From NCBI RefSeq assembly GCF_013368755.1, contig NC_049562.1, forward strand, positions 1,984,001 through 2,048,000: a stretch of 64,000 bases of DNA. The letters are read 5' to 3'. This DNA is from Talaromyces rugulosus. Taxonomy: Eukaryota > Ascomycota > Eurotiomycetes > Eurotiales > Trichocomaceae. Below the pieces are notes generated by a model, which saw nothing but the letters and a program-made list of their open reading frames with translations, made no database searches and was not told the origin of the DNA. Of the stretch, positions 59,232 to 64,000 are shown one piece after another (the first letter of the stretch is position 1; every line of letters starts with the position of its first letter). Both the position numbers and the translations under genes were made by a program.

Positions 59232-62200
59232 TCACAGAGTTGTCAATTTTTTGAACCAACTTGTCCTCTTGGAACTGGGTGCGCGTGTTGGGACCTCTCG
59301 AGGTCTGCTGCGCTCATAATCGCCACTTCCAGAGCTACTCTTTATACCTCTCCGACCTTCTCCACGTCCAGTGCGCATGTCTCCGGTTTCTTCGTCGGTC
59401 ATACCAGGATACTTGGAACGCCGACGTGCCTGGCGACGTATCCTGCGTCTTGCTTCCTCATCGGAAGATAGAGAATTCGCGTAGCCGTTCTCGCCGCCAG
59501 GAGGCATGTCCAAAACAGTTGGAACAATAGGAGGAGCCTCAGGAGGGTCCATGACCTGGGAGTTGACCCACGAGGATGTTTTCTCTTTGCCAGGTACTCC
59601 ATAACGCGGTGGCTCTGCTGGTTCTGGTGCTACTGATTTGCGGCGAGAAGGTCGAGGAGGTTCCTCTCTCTTTGCAGGATCTTCTTCTTGACGGCGTTCT
59701 GGGCGACGTCGCTCTGATTTGGAAACACGTCTGGATACTCCTCCATTCATATCTCCGGCATCACGAGTTCGTCGTTTTTCACGTCGCTCAGCTGCCTTTT
59801 CTTCGGCACGCAAGTTGGCTTCCTGTGCTTCTTGCTCCTCTTTGGCGCGTCGCTCCTCACGTGCTGCACGTCGGGCTCGTTTCTCTTCACGGCGTTGCGC
59901 TTCCCGTTCCTCTTCCTCACGAAGGCGCTTCTCACGTTGCTCCCGCGCCCTTTCTTTGCGAACCCGGCGTTCTTCCGCTTCTTTAACCTCAGCTTCACGA
60001 GCCTTTTCCTCGGCTGCCTTTCGACGTGCTCTACGTTCTGCTTTGCGAGCCTCGGCGTCCGTTGCCTCAGCATCCCCGATGACAGGACCAGCATCGGTAG
60101 TAAAGCCTTCAACATCAGTATCTGGTTTCACGGATCGACGTCGTTCACGCTTGACACGTTTATCCTCCCTCTCTGTCTCCGTGTTATCTTCGCGACGAGT
60201 TCGAGATTTGCGTCGCTGAGGATCTGGTCGATCTGGTCGGGTCGGCTTCCTTAACGAACCAAACAAGCTCATCAAACCTCCGCCTTCGGGTTTCTTTGGG
60301 GCAGGGGCCGCCGACTTTCTCGAACGACGTTCCCGAGATTCCTTAGAAGCTGGCTCAACAAATGCCAGATCATCTGGACCGGAGACAACTTCGGCACTGG
60401 GTGGACTCTGTTCAGCGTCGACTATGACGGGGTCCTCTTCAATGCCCTTGTCCTTAGGCTAGCAGTAAATGTTAGCAAGTTCAAGATTACCCTCCAGAAA
60501 TAAAATCCACTTACTATTCGCTTGGACTTTGATTTGGGGCGCTTGGGTTCTTCGGCGTTCTCAGTCTCGGCTTCACCATCTACCATGACGAGGTCTTCAT
60601 CTTCAACATCGATTGCGTAAGGATCGCGAACACCTAGAAAGTAGGGATTAAAAAAATTGAAGATAAATGTGTACACCATGAAACTTACTCCGTCGCTTCT
60701 TCGTTCCAGATCTCTCCCGTCCACTTTTGGATGGCTTGATACCCATCAATTTGGCGGCTTTATCAGATATTTCTGGCTTGTCGTCGGGAGGTGGGGAAAT
60801 GAGTCCAGAGTCTTCAACATCGACTGATTGGCGTCTAGATACCGGTTGCGAAGGGCCTGATTTCCGAACCGGTTTGGCTTTGGAAGGAGGCGGCGCGCCA
60901 CCAAGAATGAAATTAGAGAAACCCGTACCAGCTCGGCCAGAACGCTTGCTCTCCGAGTTCTTGTCTTTGTCGGATGATGATGACTTTTCTGTCTCATTTT
61001 GGGACTCGCGCACTTTACGGCGTCTTGCTGGCTCTGGCTTCGATCTTGGCTCTTCCGAAGCTTCTTCTGGAGGAGGCGGTTGGCTGTCTTTCTCTGCTCG
61101 GCTTGATTTTTTCGCAGACTTCTTGGGCGGCGGTGTCGCACCCCAGAGTGCCCATGAACCCCCTGTAGTGCGATCAATCTTTGTACGCTCTTTCTTGGAG
61201 GACTTGGTCGACGGCTCAGGAGGTGGCGTAGGAGGGCTGGGATCGACGGTGACGTCTTCGGTGGCAGGATCTTCTGCCGGTGAAATATCCACGAGAGGTT
61301 CTTCCATCGGCTTAGGAGAAGGTTCACGTTTTGCGGCTTTGGACTTCTTCAAACCGGTCGATTTCTTACTCTTTTTGGACGGTTTCTCTGGCTCAGGTGG
61401 GGCCACCGGCTCCGGCTCCGGTTCTGGCTCAGGTTCAGGTTCAGGTTCAGGTTCTGGAAAGCTGCCCGGAATGGAATCGCGTGAGATCTTTTCTTCCAGC
61501 GGCTCTGGTGTTGGTTGCCTGAGTACTTCTTTCCTACTTGTCGACGACTTCATCAACTTCGCCTTGGCGCTCTTTTTCGGTGGCGGGTCTTCGGGGACAG
61601 GCTCGGGGGGTGGAGGTGGAGGAGCTTCTTCCTCAACTAGTAGCTCTTTGGTAGGGTTCTTCTCTCGTTCTCTCTTTTCTCGCTTCTGCTTTTCCAGGGC
61701 CTCGATGCGCTCAGCAACAGAGAGTCTACCGGTCGACTTACTTGTCACCTTGGACGTGGCTTTGGGCGGGGGTGCGGCTGGCGCGATTAGGTCATCCAAT
61801 AAGGGTGCTTCTGGCGCTTCTGGGGCGGCTTCAACATCTATAAGGAGATCTTCGAGAGGACTTTCCTTCGGCTTCTCTTCTTTTGCTTTGGTCTTTGTAG
61901 TCGCCGTAGTACCGAAAGATGACCAGAAACCTCTTACTGTTTTGGCAGGAGTCTCTTCGACTACCTTCGAGGAAGTCAGTAAATAATCGTCTTTCTCCTT
62001 GCTCTTGGAACTTACAGGTTTGGTATCCTCGAGTTTCGCCGCCTTTGAAAGAACGCCTTTCTTGGATTTGGTCGTCTTAGTAGTGAAACCACCCCAAGGA
62101 TCGTCATCTAGAAGATCATCCAATTCTGGCTCTGGCGTAAGTCCTTGAGCAGGAGGAGTAGGAGCAGGAGGAGGTGGAGCTTCGAGCAGTGAATCCATAA

Positions 62201-64000
62201 CTGGAGCTTCCCCGCGCGCTGGAATTCCTTTCTTCTTCGCTTCCTTTTCTTTCCTCTTCCGTTCTGAGGACGTCCATGTATCCCATCCAGCCCAGAAATC
62301 ATCCTTTGGATCCTCTACAATCGCTTCAGGTTCCATGCTTGGGACCTCGGGTGCCTCGGGGGGGATCTCGACGATAGGGAGTTCTCTTCGAGGTGGAATT
62401 CCTTTTAATTTGGCTTCTTTTTCCTTCCTCTTGCGGTCTTTAGAACTCCAATCGTCCCATCCATCCCAGAACTCATGGTTGTGGATCGGCTCAGGTTCAG
62501 GTTCAGGTTCTGGCTCAGGCTCTGGTTCCGGTTCCGGTTCCGGTTCCGGTGGACGCTCGATTCGTGGTGGGATTCCTTTTGCATTGGCCTCCTTTTCTTT
62601 TTTCTTGCGTTCTTTAGAAGACCAAATATCCCATCCATCCCAGAATTTGTGGTTCTTTGGCACTGGTTCTGGTTCTGGCTCTGGTTCTGGCTCCGGCTCA
62701 GGTTCGGGTTCAATAAGCTCAGGCTCTGGGTCAGGAACAACAGGTATCTCTTGTCGTGGTGGTATTCCCTTTTGGTCTGCCTCTTTCTCCTTCTTCTTGC
62801 GCTCTTTGGATGACCATTTCTCCCAGTCGTCCCAAAACTCGTGGTTTTTAAAAGGCGCTGGTTCCGGCTCAGGTTCTGGCTCAGGTGTAATCTCGATTCG
62901 CGCAGGGATACCCATCTTTATAGCTTCTTTTTCCTTTTTCTTGCGTTGCGAAGAAGACCAGCCATCCCATCCATCCCAAAACTCATGATTACGGATCGGC
63001 TCAGGTTCGGGCTCCGGCTCTGGCTCAGGCTCAGGTTCTGGTGAGATTTCGATTCGCGCAGGGATACCCATCTTTATAGCCTCCTTTTCCTTTTTCTTGC
63101 GTTGCGAAGAAGACCAGTCATTCCATCCATCCCAAAACTCATGATTGCGGATTGGCTCTGGCTCAGGTTCAAGCTCAGGTTCAGGCTCAGGTTCTGGTGG
63201 AATCTCGATTCGCGCAGGGATACCCATCTTTATAGCTTCCCTTTCCTTTTTCTTGCGTTGTGAGGAAGACCAGCCATCCCACCCATCCCAGAATTCATGA
63301 TTTTTCAGCTTCTCTGGCTCAGGTTCAGGTTCAGGCTCAGGTTCAGGCTCCGGCTCCGGCTCGGGTACAGGAATCTCAATGCGAGCTGGTATACCCATCT
63401 TGATGGCTTCCCTTTCCTTTTTCTTACGTTGTGAGGAAGACCAGCCATCCCACCCATCCCAGAATTCATGATTTTTCAGCTTCTCTGGCTCAGGTTCAGG
63501 TTCAGGCTCCGGTTCAGGCTCCGGCTCCGGCTCGGGTACAGGAATCTCAATGCGAGCTGGTATACCCATCTTGATGGCTTCCCTTTCCTTTTTCTTGCGT
63601 TGTGAGGAAGACCAGCTATCCCACCCATCCCAGAACTCGTGGTTTTTCAGCTTCTCTGGCTCAGGTTCAGGTTCAGGTACAGGCTCAGGCTCAGGCTCTG
63701 GTTCAGGTTCTGGTTCTGGTTCAGGAGGAATCTCCATGCGAGCTGGTATACCCATCTTGATTGCTTCCCTTTCCTTTTTCTTACGTTGTGAGGAAGACCA
63801 GCCATCCCACCCATCCCAGAACTCATGATTTTTCGGTTTCTCAGGCTCAGGTACAGGCTCAGGTACAGGCTCAGGCTCAGGCTCTGGTTCAGGTTCTGGT
63901 TCTGGTTCAGGAGGAATCTCCATGCGAGCTGGTATACCCATCTTGATTGCTTCCCTTTCCTTTTTCTTGCGTTGTGAGGAAGACCAGCCATCCCACCCAT
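59232..64000 (-). CDS. Giant EP-repeat protein, 3' part (5' end outside window)
   Basis: Three exons in view, 64000-60689 (continuing off the edge), 60633-60515 and 60458-59232, give about 1,550 residues. The N-terminal visible third is a tandem array of ~50-60-residue units, each with a Glu-Pro dipeptide run, [13 protein letters not shown], a basic KKKEKEA helix and GIPxR. Next come Pro/Lys-rich segments with scattered basic and acidic blocks ([36 protein letters not shown]), then a highly charged Arg/Glu coiled-coil region (~59750-60150) and a conserved end [10 protein letters not shown]. Disordered and probably structural or scaffold-like; no catalytic domain is visible. I do not recognise a named family. 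Confidence 0.85.
62230..64000 (-). repeat. Coding tandem repeat, ~150-190 bp units
   Basis: Eleven units plus a partial one at the right edge, all in frame within the giant protein gene. The units at 63240-64000 are nearly identical; those at 62300-62900 are diverged and the last (around 62200-62340) has lost the Glu-Pro run. Most length variation is in the number of EP dipeptides (CTCAGG/CTCCGG-type hexamers). Confidence 0.9.

Noticed and set aside
60727..61986. 419-codon open frame on the + strand, Ser/Gly-rich
   Set aside because: It is the antisense of the giant repeat protein gene; Glu-Pro and Lys/Pro-rich coding sequence reads as Gly-Ser-rich in the opposite frame. No protein-family features.
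62335..62988. Gly-Ser repeat frame on the + strand
   Set aside because: Mirror of the EP dipeptide repeats on the minus strand, which has the conserved FWDGW units and continues into a spliced gene.

Overview
The window is eukaryotic: a filamentous ascomycete, most likely one of the Eurotiales (Aspergillus/Penicillium/Talaromyces type). Evidence is the many 45-80 nt GT-AG introns, the fungal-only families (Zn2Cys6 and fungal_trans regulators, a Dal5-type permease, an A-T-R NRPS-like reductase, ZafA, AbfC, Bna7) and monocistronic genes on both strands. I see no tRNA, rRNA, CRISPR array or intact transposon. Exon joins were worked out by hand from splice signals, reading frame and protein-family continuity.

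Layout. 1-2.57 kb: no supportable gene. 2.6-10.5 kb: a two-finger C2H2 regulator, a divergent pair that together match the two halves of the plant Tm-1 protein (UPF0261 plus TIM-barrel), an RS/Tyr-rich DUF3824-like protein and a small probable mitochondrial protein. 10.6-34.8 kb: an accessory, cluster-like region (below). 35-64 kb: mostly housekeeping genes: a lipid-anchored MGNICS protein, zinc regulator zafA, spliceosomal helicase prp5, arabinofuranosidase abfC, a FAM192A/NIP30 protein, a DUF7924-like protein, an aldo-keto reductase, a probable mitochondrial protein, CK2 beta, kynurenine formamidase bna7, eIF3h, a SAM-type mitochondrial carrier, and the 3' part of a giant EP-repeat protein that runs off the right edge.

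The cluster-like region holds, in order: MFS permease, two-domain CMD protein, MBL-fold lactonase-like hydrolase 1, beta-hydroxyacid dehydrogenase 1, NRPS-like A-T-R reductase, Zn2Cys6 regulator, pcaC-like carboxymuconolactone decarboxylase, C2H2/fungal_trans regulator, zinc alcohol dehydrogenase, beta-hydroxyacid dehydrogenase 2, MBL hydrolase 2, a degenerate RNase III-domain protein and an SDR. The most striking feature is that the divergent pair hydrolase/dehydrogenase occurs twice, in mirror-image orientation, flanking the NRPS-like gene and both regulators. Together the genes suggest uptake of a small acid or amide (permease), carboxylate activation and reduction (A-T-R), lactone opening, decarboxylation, and several NAD(P)-dependent redox steps, under two local regulators. 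Whether it is biosynthetic or catabolic cannot be told from sequence; the substrate is unknown.
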